A model generated the notes under the pieces. That model was given only the letters and a program-made list of their open reading frames with translations, was not told where the DNA came from and did no database searches. DNA of 8,685 nt from NCBI GenBank assembly GCA_964473245.1, contig CAYYOL010000065.1, positions 1 to 8,685 on the forward strand, written 5' to 3'. Below are positions 1 through 6,427 of this stretch, in pieces. The stretch's first letter is position 1. Every line of letters begins with the position of its first letter. The position numbers and the translations under genes are program-made. This DNA is from CAYZJV01 sp964473245. Lineage in GTDB: Bacteria > Spirochaetota > Spirochaetia > Sphaerochaetales > Sphaerochaetaceae.

Positions 1-375
1 TATGGACCTGAAACGGTCAGAGATTCGGTGTATCGAGGTAAGCCGAATACACAGCATTATGCGCTCGCAGTCACTTGGGTAGGGCCTATCCAGTATGAAC
101 TCATGCAGCCCCTCGATGGATACAGCATTTATAATGAGTTCATTGAAAAGCATGGCTACGGGCTTCAGCATGTAAAGTTGTACTACAAGGATTGCGCCAA
201 GGCGGTCAAGGAGTACGAGGCGAAGGGGTATGAGGTGATCCAGAGTGGAAAGATCGGTGATGATGAATTCTACTATCTAGAATCTGCCGACAAGCTCGGG
301 GCTGTTCTGGAACTGGGTAACGCTGGTGAGATTCCACCACCGATTCGTACGTATCCATCCCAGGAAGGGAATTGA
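1..375 (+). CDS. VOC superfamily protein (glyoxalase/epimerase fold), 5' partial
   Basis: The reading frame is open from base 1 to the TGA at 373-375, so 124 residues are visible and the true start lies upstream of the window. A GTG at 28 is an internal codon, not a convincing start: no ribosome site precedes it and the residues before it (YGPETVRDS) read as protein. The sequence looks like the vicinal-oxygen-chelate fold, in the style of methylmalonyl-CoA epimerase or glyoxalase I. A strand ending YELMQPLDG, then GLQHVKLYY, then AVLELG carries a Glu, a His and a Glu in the places where this fold normally binds a divalent metal. The family includes isomerases, lyases and dioxygenases, and the substrate cannot be told from this fragment. 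It is separated from the sugar operon by 212 non-coding bases, so it is probably a different transcription unit. Fold assignment is fairly secure; the reaction is unknown. Confidence 0.8.
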   Translation, partial: YGPETVRDSVYRGKPNTQHYALAVTWVGPIQYELMQPLDGYSIYNEFIEKHGYGLQHVKLYYKDCAKAVKEYEAKGYEVIQSGKIGDDEFYYLESADKLGAVLELGNAGEIPPPIRTYPSQEGN

Positions 376-456
376 TTTCCCAACGAAACGAGGGTAGCGG
401 AACAATCACTATTGGTCCATTACCGAGAGAGTGCAGGAAACGTATGGGGAGATAGC

Positions 457-512
457 CCGCCCCTTGGGGCGGCAGCGGAGGCGAAGCCTCCAGGGTCCAG
501 GGCTTGCCCTGG
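457..512. repeat. Cluster of three GC-rich perfect hairpins, REP-like palindromic element
   Basis: Three perfect inverted repeats lie almost end to end in otherwise ordinary intergenic DNA: CCGCCCC-TT-GGGGCGG (457-472), GGAGGC-GAA-GCCTCC (477-491) and CCAGGGC-TT-GCCCTGG (497-512). The block is far richer in G and C than its flanks, has no start codon with a ribosome site, and no T tract follows it. Clustered GC-rich palindromes of this kind are typical of dispersed REP-type elements between bacterial genes. Whether it is repeated elsewhere in the genome cannot be seen here. It could also protect the 3' end of the upstream transcript or act as a weak terminator. Confidence 0.6.
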
Positions 513-541
513 GGTCACGATACCATTCATTAGGTGTATGA

Positions 542-558
542 CTACCACTTTGTGGTAG
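542..558. promoter_or_regulatory. Perfect 17-bp palindrome, candidate operator of the sugar operon
   Basis: CTACCAC-TTT-GTGGTAG is a perfect inverted repeat with 7-bp arms and a 3-bp centre, ending 29 bases before the binding-protein start and 18 bases before its AGGAGG. Size, symmetry and position fit a repressor site for the GntR-LacI regulator encoded in the same operon. A TATGAC hexamer directly upstream (537-542) might be a -10 element, but no good -35 partner is visible. As RNA it would also form a hairpin followed by AGTTTT, too short a T run for a convincing terminator. The operator role is inferred from position and symmetry only. Confidence 0.45.
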
Positions 559-587
559 AGTTTTAGAAGTATTTCTAGGAGGTATTA

Positions 588-1592
588 ATGATGAAGGTAG
601 GAAAAATCTTACTTATCGGTCTGGTGATGCTCATTGCAATGCAGGGAGCGTTTGCCGCTGGTGCTCAGGAGAGTGCAGCTGCCGATGGTGAATACACCAT
701 GGTGGCAATCCCGAAACTTCGCGCAGCATGGTTCAATGCTCTTGAGCAGGGCATGTTGTCTGCAGCAGATGAGTACGGAGTAGATGCTTACATGCAGGCT
801 CCCGCAGCAGCGGACGAAGCACAGCAGGTTCGTCTGATCGAAGACGCCATTAACCAGGGCGTGAATGCGATCATGGTCGTTCCTAACGATGCGAACTCCG
901 TCGTTCCGGCATTCCAGCGTGCAAAGGAGCAGGGAATCGTTGTTTTGACACATGAGTCTCCTAATCAGGAAGCTGGTGACTTCAACGTCGAAATGATCGA
1001 CAACGTGAAGTTCGGTGAGACCATGATGAAGGAAATCGCCGACAGAACTGATGGCAAGGGCAAGTATGTTGTCTATGTCGGTTCGTTGACCGTTCCTGCT
1101 CACAACATCTGGGCTGATGCGGCTATTGCTTATCAGGAAAAGAACTATCCTGACATGCAGCTTATTACGACCAAGCAGCCTGTGTCTGAAGACAGAAACG
1201 CAGCTCGACAGAAGACTCTCGAGTTGTTGAGCGTGCATCCTGACTTGAAAGCTGTACTCGCTTTCGGAAGCCAGGGCGCTCCTGGTGCTGCACAGGCACT
1301 CCGCGAACGTGGTCTCGCTGGTCAGATTGCTGTAATCGGAACCACCAGCCCGAAGGAAATCGCTCCGTTCCTCAAAGATGGATCGGCTAGCCTTTCGGTT
1401 CTTTGGGATCCCGGTGAAGCAGGCTATGCAATGGTCTGGCTCGCAAAGCAGATTCTTGATGGAAATCGTGCAGATATCAAGCAGGGACTCAGCATTCCTA
1501 CACTTGGTGTTCCCGAAATCACTGGTATGAACATCTTGTTTGACCGACCTCTGATTGTCGATGCAGACAACGTGGATGACTACGATTTCTAG
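588..1592 (+). CDS. Periplasmic sugar-binding protein of a CUT2-type ABC importer (RhaS/LsrB-like)
   Basis: This is the extracytoplasmic receptor that would capture a sugar and deliver it to the membrane complex encoded just downstream. The 334-residue product has a basic start (MMKVGK), a hydrophobic core at residues 7-18 and an AFA-AGA type signal peptidase I site near residues 23-26. No cysteine is present there, so it is not a lipoprotein. The mature part is a Peripla_BP_4 two-lobe domain: IPKLRAAWFNALEQGM, then GVNAIMVVPNDANSVVPAF, VIGTTSPKEIAPFL and VLWDPGEAGYAM, ending in PLIVDADNVDDYDF. The order and the terminal segment resemble AI-2/rhamnose receptors (LsrB, RhaS) more than ribose RbsB. 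AGGAGG at 577-582 serves ATG 588 (5-base gap) or ATG 591 (8-base gap), so the first Met is uncertain by one codon. It is first in the operon, as usual for the most abundant component. The ligand is not determined by sequence. Confidence 0.9.
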   Translation: MMKVGKILLIGLVMLIAMQGAFAAGAQESAAADGEYTMVAIPKLRAAWFNALEQGMLSAADEYGVDAYMQAPAAADEAQQVRLIEDAINQGVNAIMVVPNDANSVVPAFQRAKEQGIVVLTHESPNQEAGDFNVEMIDNVKFGETMMKEIADRTDGKGKYVVYVGSLTVPAHNIWADAAIAYQEKNYPDMQLITTKQPVSEDRNAARQKTLELLSVHPDLKAVLAFGSQGAPGAAQALRERGLAGQIAVIGTTSPKEIAPFLKDGSASLSVLWDPGEAGYAMVWLAKQILDGNRADIKQGLSIPTLGVPEITGMNILFDRPLIVDADNVDDYDF

Positions 1593-1614
1593 ACTATCTG
1601 TCTAATTAGATCCT

Positions 1615-1645
1615 GCAACCGAACGGAAGAACTCCGTTCGGTTGC
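1615..1645 (+). promoter_or_regulatory. Strong intercistronic hairpin between binding-protein and ATPase genes
   Basis: A perfect 13-bp stem (1615-1627 pairing with 1633-1645) closes a 5-base loop, AGAAC. The next bases are TATGTGGAG, so there is no T tract and it is not a standard intrinsic terminator. It starts 22 bases after the binding-protein stop and ends 5 bases before the ATPase ribosome site. Similar hairpins after binding-protein genes (malE-malF is the classic case) protect the upstream message from 3' exonucleases and lower downstream expression. That role here is inferred. Confidence 0.7.
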
Positions 1646-1648
1646 TAT

Positions 1649-1654
1649 GTGGAG
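1649..1654 (+). promoter_or_regulatory. Ribosome binding site choosing the ATPase start at 1661
   Basis: GTGGAG lies 6 bases before ATG 1661. The in-frame GTG at 1649 is part of this ribosome site itself, and the bases before it are the hairpin arm, so 1649 is unlikely to be the start. Confidence 0.65.
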
Positions 1655-1660
1655 ACGTTT

Positions 1661-3175
1661 ATGGATTTCATTACTATTCAACATGCCAGCAAACGATTCA
1701 GTGGTGTACAGGCGCTCAAAGATGTCTCTTTCAGTGTAGTGAAGGGAGAAGTGCACGGACTGATTGGAGAGAATGGTTCTGGTAAATCGACACTGATCAA
1801 GATTCTTGCGGGAGTGCTTCCTGCCGATGAAGGTGATATAACCATCGAAGGGAAGAGAATCACTTCCTATGGTCCTCTAACCGGGATCAGACATGGTATC
1901 AGCGTGATTTATCAAGATATTTCTCTCTTTCCCAACCTGACTGTCCGTGAAAATATCCTGTTGGGTCGCGTACTCGAGCAGAACAGAAAGGTCTTCACCA
2001 AACGGGAGTATGCTGAACGGGTAACCAGAATCTTGGATGATCTAGGTGTGGTGATCAACCAGGATGAACTCGTTGGAGAGCTTCCGATAGCTCAGCAGCA
2101 ACTTGTAGCAATCGCACGGGCTTTGAACAATGAATCGAAGCTTTTGATTCTCGATGAACCGACCACCGCTCTCACGAGGCAGGAGATCAACCAGCTGTTC
2201 CGGTTGGTGAATAATCTCAAGAGTCAGGGCATTTCTGTGATATTCATCAGTCACAAGCTCGATGAAATCCAGGAGTTGTGTGACTCGGTTACCATTCTTC
2301 GCGATGGTGTCGTGGTTGCCTCCCGCTCGATGGCTGACATCACCCTCGATGAGATTGAGAATCTTATGGTGGGAAAATCGATGATCCATGAGCGAAATGT
2401 CGTTGAACGTGTTTCACACGAAGAGGTTCTCGCTGTCAAAGATCTCACGAAACAGAACAACTTCGCCGACATCTCATTCACCCTGGAACGGGGAGAAGTG
2501 TTGGGGATCATCGGACTGTTGGGTTCTGGAAGGACCGAGCTGGCTTCTGCGCTGTTCGGCATAGCTCCGGCAGATTCGGGAACTATCGTCATAGACGGTA
2601 AAGAGGCTCGTATCCGGAGTGTTGAAGATGCTGTGGAGTACGGTATAGCCTACGTTCCTGAGGATCGGCTCACCCAAGGGCTGGTCATGAGCAAGTCCAT
2701 CAAGCTGAATGTCGCAATCGCCACGTTGGATCAGTACACAAACTCTCTGGGTCTGGTCGATACTTCCAAGATCGATACACTTGCCGATGAATGGATTGCA
2801 GGAATGTCTATCAAGACCGATACCAAGGAGAAAGTCGCTCGCATGCTCTCTGGTGGTAACCAGCAGAAGATCGTCCTCTCGAAATGGCTTGCCATGGGGC
2901 CGAAGGTGCTCATTCTGGATGGCCCTACCGTAGGTATCGACATTGGGGCAAAAGCGGGGATATTCACCACCATCAACCAGATGGCGAAGGAGAAAGGGAT
3001 GGGTGTCATTCTCATCTCTGATGAGACTCGTGAAATTACCAGCCATTGCCACCGTGTGATCATCATGCGCAATGGTCGCTTTGGCAGGGAGTTGGTAGGC
3101 GATGAGATCGACGATGCCGTGATCCAACGCGAACTCGATGAGCAGAAGCGTGTCATAGCGCAGAATCTATCCTAA
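1661..3175 (+). CDS. Sugar ABC transporter ATP-binding protein, two fused nucleotide-binding domains (RbsA/MglA family)
   Basis: This cytoplasmic ATPase would power uptake through the two permeases downstream. Its 504 residues match the usual ~500 of the family, with two ABC domains in tandem. Domain 1 has Walker A GENGSGKST (36-44), a Q-loop at Q85, a weak signature ELPIAQQQ (140-147), Walker B LLILDE (161-166) and the switch His in ISHK (H198). Domain 2 has the family's altered Walker A GLLGSGRTE (285-293), the segment YVPEDR (331-336), a good signature LSGGNQQ (396-402) and Walker B LILDG (417-421). Gly421 replaces the usual catalytic Glu. One composite site (Walker motifs of domain 1 with the signature of domain 2) is therefore intact and the other looks catalytically weak. 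The gap to the next gene is 11 bases. Function as a sugar importer ATPase is near certain; the sugar is not readable from it. Confidence 0.93.
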   Translation: MDFITIQHASKRFSGVQALKDVSFSVVKGEVHGLIGENGSGKSTLIKILAGVLPADEGDITIEGKRITSYGPLTGIRHGISVIYQDISLFPNLTVRENILLGRVLEQNRKVFTKREYAERVTRILDDLGVVINQDELVGELPIAQQQLVAIARALNNESKLLILDEPTTALTRQEINQLFRLVNNLKSQGISVIFISHKLDEIQELCDSVTILRDGVVVASRSMADITLDEIENLMVGKSMIHERNVVERVSHEEVLAVKDLTKQNNFADISFTLERGEVLGIIGLLGSGRTELASALFGIAPADSGTIVIDGKEARIRSVEDAVEYGIAYVPEDRLTQGLVMSKSIKLNVAIATLDQYTNSLGLVDTSKIDTLADEWIAGMSIKTDTKEKVARMLSGGNQQKIVLSKWLAMGPKVLILDGPTVGIDIGAKAGIFTTINQMAKEKGMGVILISDETREITSHCHRVIIMRNGRFGRELVGDEIDDAVIQRELDEQKRVIAQNLS

Positions 3176-3179
3176 GGAG
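3174..3179 (+). promoter_or_regulatory. Ribosome binding site choosing the first permease start at 3187
   Basis: AAGGAG overlaps the ATPase stop codon. It is 1 base from ATG 3181, too close to work, and 7 bases from ATG 3187, which is ideal. The later ATG is therefore preferred. The overlap also suggests translational coupling to the ATPase gene. Confidence 0.7.
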
Positions 3180-3186
3180 CATGCAA

Positions 3187-4203
3187 ATGAAGACGCGATT
3201 GAACTTGTTACGAAACAGGGAGACTCTCCTGGGCATCACCATTCTCGTGCTTCTGGTGGTTATTTCCCTCCTTTCTCCCAGTTTTATGACATATACCAAT
3301 ATAGTGAACCTGCTGAAGTCGTTCACGGTGTTGGGAATATTCTCCCTTGGCGTGATACTGGTGATAATCAGCGGCGGTGTGGATGTCTCTTTCACAGCTA
3401 TTGCCCAGGTCGTCCAATACGCAGTGGTGTATCTGTTCCTCAACAACATGCAGGGGAATGTGTTCCTGGCATTCGTCCTTGCCATTATCATGGGAACGTT
3501 GATGGGGCTGTTCAATGGTTACCTTATCCACCGATACAAGATGCCGGCGATCATCATCACGATCGCGACACAGAACCTGTTCTATGGACTGATGTATGTG
3601 ATCACAAAGGGTCAGCTCATCTATGTCATTCCGGAATACTTCTGGAAGATATCGAACACGATGTTGTTCAAGCAGGTGGCTCCGAATGGTGCGGTATCGG
3701 GATTGAGTCTGACAACAGTAATCTGGTTCGCACTGGCTCTGGTTGTCGCACTTCTGTTGAAGTTCACTGTGCTTGGACGCAGCATCTACATGATGGGCGG
3801 GAATCCTGTTGCAGCACAAAGAATCGGAGTGAACAGTAGAAACACGACATTGTTCGTGTATGGTTCGATGGGTGCGATCGCTGGAATCGGCGGTATCGTC
3901 CACGTTTCCATTGTACAGACAGTTATTCCGAATTCCATTGTTGGGCAGGAACTGCAGGTTATTGCAGCAGTAATCCTCGGTGGTGCAAGTATCACAGGTG
4001 GAAAAGGATCTGTGCTTGGCACCCTGCTCGGTGTACTGCTGTTTGCAATTCTCAGCAACAGCCTCACACTCCTGCAGATTTCGAGTTACTGGTATAACGT
4101 GTTCACCGGATTCATCATTCTGCTGAGTGTATTCCTGAATGCAATGCAGGAGATTCAGCAGCAGAAGCAGAAGATTCGCGTCAATGTCGAAGCGGCATCT
4201 TGA
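3187..4203 (+). CDS. Sugar ABC transporter permease 1 (BPD_transp_2 family, RbsC/LsrC-like)
   Basis: This inner-membrane protein would form one half of the import channel. It has 338 residues with about nine or ten hydrophobic segments: the first near residues 13-31, then a close series through the middle and a last one near 304-318. Family marks are ISGGVDVS (61-68), FNGYLIHRYKMPAI (109-122), GRSIYMMGGNPVAAQ (197-211) and the cytoplasmic coupling region LGGASITGGKGS (264-275), which contacts the ATPase in this class. A polar, Gln/Lys-rich tail follows the last helix and is probably cytoplasmic. It differs clearly in sequence from the second permease, so the transporter is a heterodimer as in the Lsr and rhamnose systems, unlike the single permease of the ribose system. 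No frameshift or truncation is seen. Confidence 0.9.
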   Translation: MKTRLNLLRNRETLLGITILVLLVVISLLSPSFMTYTNIVNLLKSFTVLGIFSLGVILVIISGGVDVSFTAIAQVVQYAVVYLFLNNMQGNVFLAFVLAIIMGTLMGLFNGYLIHRYKMPAIIITIATQNLFYGLMYVITKGQLIYVIPEYFWKISNTMLFKQVAPNGAVSGLSLTTVIWFALALVVALLLKFTVLGRSIYMMGGNPVAAQRIGVNSRNTTLFVYGSMGAIAGIGGIVHVSIVQTVIPNSIVGQELQVIAAVILGGASITGGKGSVLGTLLGVLLFAILSNSLTLLQISSYWYNVFTGFIILLSVFLNAMQEIQQQKQKIRVNVEAAS

Positions 4204-4212
4204 AAAGAGAGT

Positions 4213-4218
4213 AGGAGA
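4213..4218 (+). promoter_or_regulatory. Ribosome binding site choosing the second permease start at 4226
   Basis: AGGAGA sits 8 bases before ATG 4226. The same frame is open back to an ATG at 4139, but that start would overlap permease 1 by 65 bases, add an Arg/Ser-rich stretch unlike a permease N-terminus, and lacks a clear ribosome site. Confidence 0.7.
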
Positions 4219-4225
4219 AAAGGCT

Positions 4226-5242
4226 ATGGTAGATATTTCTAAAATGATGAAAAGAGCTCGCAAGGGAGAACAGTTCTCCTTAGTTGTGACATTGATTGTT
4301 GTCTTCCTGCTTCTTTGGTTGCTGAACGGTACCAGGTTCGTTACGATACGGAACTTGCGTTCCATGTCGTACCAGTTGCCGATCATAGGGTTTTTGGCTA
4401 TCGGAATGATGATCAGTGAACTCTCCGGAGGAATCAATCTGAGTCTGATTGCGAACGCAAACCTCAATGGTGTCGTGATCTATCTCGTCTTGAATGCGAT
4501 CACCGGCGGTAGTATGGGCGATGCGAACATTGCTCAGGTGGTCATTGCGATTCTTGCCGGTTTCGGTGTCAGCACGATCGTCGGACTTGTAAACGGGTTG
4601 CTCATTGCAAAACTCAACATTCCAGCGATCCTCACTACACTGGGAACGATGACGCTCATTCAGGGAATCAGTCTTGTCCTGACAAAAGGGTATACCATCT
4701 CAGGTTTTCCTAATTCTCTAATCTTCCTGGGTAATGGAAGTGTATTGGGGATACCCATGCCGATTATCGTGTTTATTATTGTGGTGATTATTGCACACTT
4801 CATACTCAACAAGTCGGCGTTCGGCGTCCGCCTGTATATGACTGGTGCCAATAGAACTGCCTGTAGATATTCGAATGTGAACACCACGAAGGTCATTGTG
4901 TGGGAGTACATCCTCTCTGCTTGGTTCGCCTCAGTGACGAGTCTGATCATGATTGGACAACTGAACTCGGTGAAGGCAAACTACGCCGAGTCATATCTGC
5001 TAGTTGCTGTTCTGGCATCGTTTCTCGGTGGTGTGGATCCCAACGGTGGGTTTGGAAAGCTTTCGGGGATGATCCTTGCAGCGGTCATTCTCCAGTTGAT
5101 CTCATCCGGTCTGAATCTGTTGAGACTCGACCCGTTCATGATCACTGCTATGTGGGGAGCCATTATCATCATCCTGCTGCTGGGCAGAGATATTATGAAC
5201 CAGATAGGAAAACTCTTCTCTAAACGAAGAGTTCGTACATAG
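4226..5242 (+). CDS. Sugar ABC transporter permease 2 (BPD_transp_2 family, LsrD/RbsC-like)
   Basis: This is the partner channel subunit, also 338 residues. A short basic N-terminus (residues 1-15, KMMKRARKGEQ) precedes the first helix at about 17-33, with eight or so more hydrophobic segments after it. Family marks are SGGINLS (67-73), VNGLLIAKLNIPAILTTLGT (122-141), GVRLYMTGANRTACRYSNVNT split over 200-220, and LGGVDPNGGFG (268-278), the ATPase-contacting region matching LGGASITGGKG of permease 1. A Lys/Arg-rich C-terminus (KLFSKRRVRT) should be cytoplasmic. It starts 22 bases after permease 1. An 8-bp inverted repeat at its 3' end (5211-5218 with 5226-5233) lies inside the coding sequence and has no T tract. 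The transport role is secure; substrate is unknown. Confidence 0.9.
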   Translation: MVDISKMMKRARKGEQFSLVVTLIVVFLLLWLLNGTRFVTIRNLRSMSYQLPIIGFLAIGMMISELSGGINLSLIANANLNGVVIYLVLNAITGGSMGDANIAQVVIAILAGFGVSTIVGLVNGLLIAKLNIPAILTTLGTMTLIQGISLVLTKGYTISGFPNSLIFLGNGSVLGIPMPIIVFIIVVIIAHFILNKSAFGVRLYMTGANRTACRYSNVNTTKVIVWEYILSAWFASVTSLIMIGQLNSVKANYAESYLLVAVLASFLGGVDPNGGFGKLSGMILAAVILQLISSGLNLLRLDPFMITAMWGAIIIILLLGRDIMNQIGKLFSKRRVRT

Positions 5243-5283
5243 CATGAAGGTAGCACAGAGCAAAGTGCAGAGATTGAATATAT

Positions 5284-5289
5284 AGGTGG
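5284..5289 (+). promoter_or_regulatory. Ribosome binding site for the GTG start of the regulator
   Basis: AGGTGG lies 7 bases before GTG 5297, and the protein begins immediately with the winged-helix sequence expected at the N-terminus of GntR proteins. No upstream ATG in frame is plausible. No convincing sigma-70 promoter was found in the 54-base gap, although the A/T-rich GAATATATAGG at 5276-5286 might contribute one. Confidence 0.55.
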
Positions 5290-5296
5290 CAGTCAA

Positions 5297-6424
5297 GTGA
5301 AAGTCCTGAAAAGTGCGTTTATCCATGAAGATCTGAAGAACAGAATCTATTCTGGAGAGTTCAACGCAAGTTCTCGACTACCTTCGGAGAAGGAGTTGGC
5401 TGAATACTATGGGTGTTCCCGTCCCACCTTGAGAAAAGCCTTGGCCTCGTTGGAGGGGTGCAATCTGATAGCGAGGCAACAAGGGGTGGGCTCGTTTCTT
5501 ACAGCCAAAGGGCAACACAGTTCACATGAAATACAGACTGCTTCTGAGAATTCTGCACTATTCGGCATAGTTTTCCCTGGATTGGGTATGAGCTATGTGT
5601 TCGATATGTTCTGTAGCGAAGTTGCTCGCATTCTCGCACAAAAAGATTGTTCGCTTGTATGGGGCGGGTCGCTTGTTCCTGCATCTCCCACGTTATGGCA
5701 GGATGTCCGTCAGATCTGTTCGAAGTATATCGAGTTGAATGTCGATGGCGTATTCTTCTCTCCCATTGAATATACTCCATTGAAAGATGAGATCAACTCA
5801 TTCATCGTCGAGACGTTCGATCGGGCTCACGTGCCTGTCGTGCTCATCGATTCCGATATCTACGACTTTCCGAAACGGTCTGCACACGATCTGGTTAGTC
5901 TGGATCATGTGCAATCGAGTTACATACTCGCAAAGTATATGATCACACAGAATATTCAGAATCTCCATTTCCTCTCTCCTCCCATGTCGGCGAGAACGAT
6001 ACGCCTAAGGCAGATAGGTTTGAGAGAGGCTCTGTTCGAGGCGAAGATCCCCATAGACCCTACAAGGTTCCATGAAGGAGATCCGAAGGATATCCAGTTC
6101 ATTCAGTCAATCCTCGATACAGGAGCACAGGGTATCATCTGCTCGAACGATGGAACTGCAATCGCACTCTTGGAGACGCTCACCACCTTGGGGGTCTCTG
6201 TTCCAAAGGATCTGATCGTGAGTGGTTTCGACAACCTTAGCTATCTGTCACATATCAAGACACCATTGACCAGCATAGCCCAACCGACAGAGATGATCAG
6301 TAGTGAAGCGGTACGGATGATGCTCGATAGAATCAAGAACCCTACTCGTCCTCCAAGGACCATGCGGATTGCTGGTGTCCTGGTTGAACGACGTTCCACG
6401 AAGTATGGATATGATGGAGATTGA
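5297..6424 (+). CDS. GntR-family repressor with LacI-type sugar-sensing domain (AraR-like architecture)
   Basis: This cytoplasmic regulator of 375 residues joins two families. Residues 4-70 are a GntR winged helix-turn-helix: AFIHEDLKNRIYSGEF, RLPSEKELAEYYGCSRPTL, then RKALASLEGCNLIARQQGVG in the wing. After a short linker, residues 88 to about 370 are a LacI/PBP1-type ligand domain with LFGIVFPGLG at its start, GIICSNDGTAIALLETL in the middle, and the hallmark DLIVSGFDNLSYLSHIKTPLTSI near the end. The same layout is found in AraR of Bacillus, which represses sugar genes until the sugar binds. By analogy it should repress this operon and respond to its sugar or a derivative. The 17-bp palindrome at 542-558 is the best site seen. 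The gene lies inside the operon, 3 bases before the kinase, which predicts autoregulation. Repressor rather than activator is inferred from the family. Confidence 0.88.
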   Translation: MKVLKSAFIHEDLKNRIYSGEFNASSRLPSEKELAEYYGCSRPTLRKALASLEGCNLIARQQGVGSFLTAKGQHSSHEIQTASENSALFGIVFPGLGMSYVFDMFCSEVARILAQKDCSLVWGGSLVPASPTLWQDVRQICSKYIELNVDGVFFSPIEYTPLKDEINSFIVETFDRAHVPVVLIDSDIYDFPKRSAHDLVSLDHVQSSYILAKYMITQNIQNLHFLSPPMSARTIRLRQIGLREALFEAKIPIDPTRFHEGDPKDIQFIQSILDTGAQGIICSNDGTAIALLETLTTLGVSVPKDLIVSGFDNLSYLSHIKTPLTSIAQPTEMISSEAVRMMLDRIKNPTRPPRTMRIAGVLVERRSTKYGYDGD

Positions 6425-6427
6425 CGG

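Noticed and set aside
28..375. GTG 28 as the true start of the VOC gene
   Set aside because: The frame is open to base 1 with protein-like sequence before the GTG, and no ribosome site is present. The fragment is too short at its N-terminus for a full VOC domain.
376..456. Possible small gene or RNA in the first part of the intergenic region
   Set aside because: No start codon with a ribosome site, no stable hairpin and no recognisable RNA family was seen in this stretch.
542..564. Palindrome plus TTTT as an intrinsic terminator or attenuator
   Set aside because: Only four T residues follow, after two intervening bases, and the stem is A/T-containing and short. Operator-like symmetry is the better explanation.
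4139..4225. An earlier start for permease 2 at ATG 4139
   Set aside because: It would overlap permease 1 by 65 bases and add an Arg/Ser-rich leader. ATG 4226 has AGGAGA at a good distance and gives 338 residues, equal to permease 1.
3208..4467. A 419-codon open frame on the minus strand opposite both permeases
   Set aside because: The translation is crowded with His, Gln, Arg, Cys and Asp and has no recognisable domain or ribosome site. It is the complement of strongly biased permease codons.
5211..5233. 8-bp inverted repeat at the end of permease 2 as a terminator
   Set aside because: It lies within the coding sequence, is not GC-rich and has no T tract. The following genes are closely spaced and functionally linked, so termination here is unlikely.
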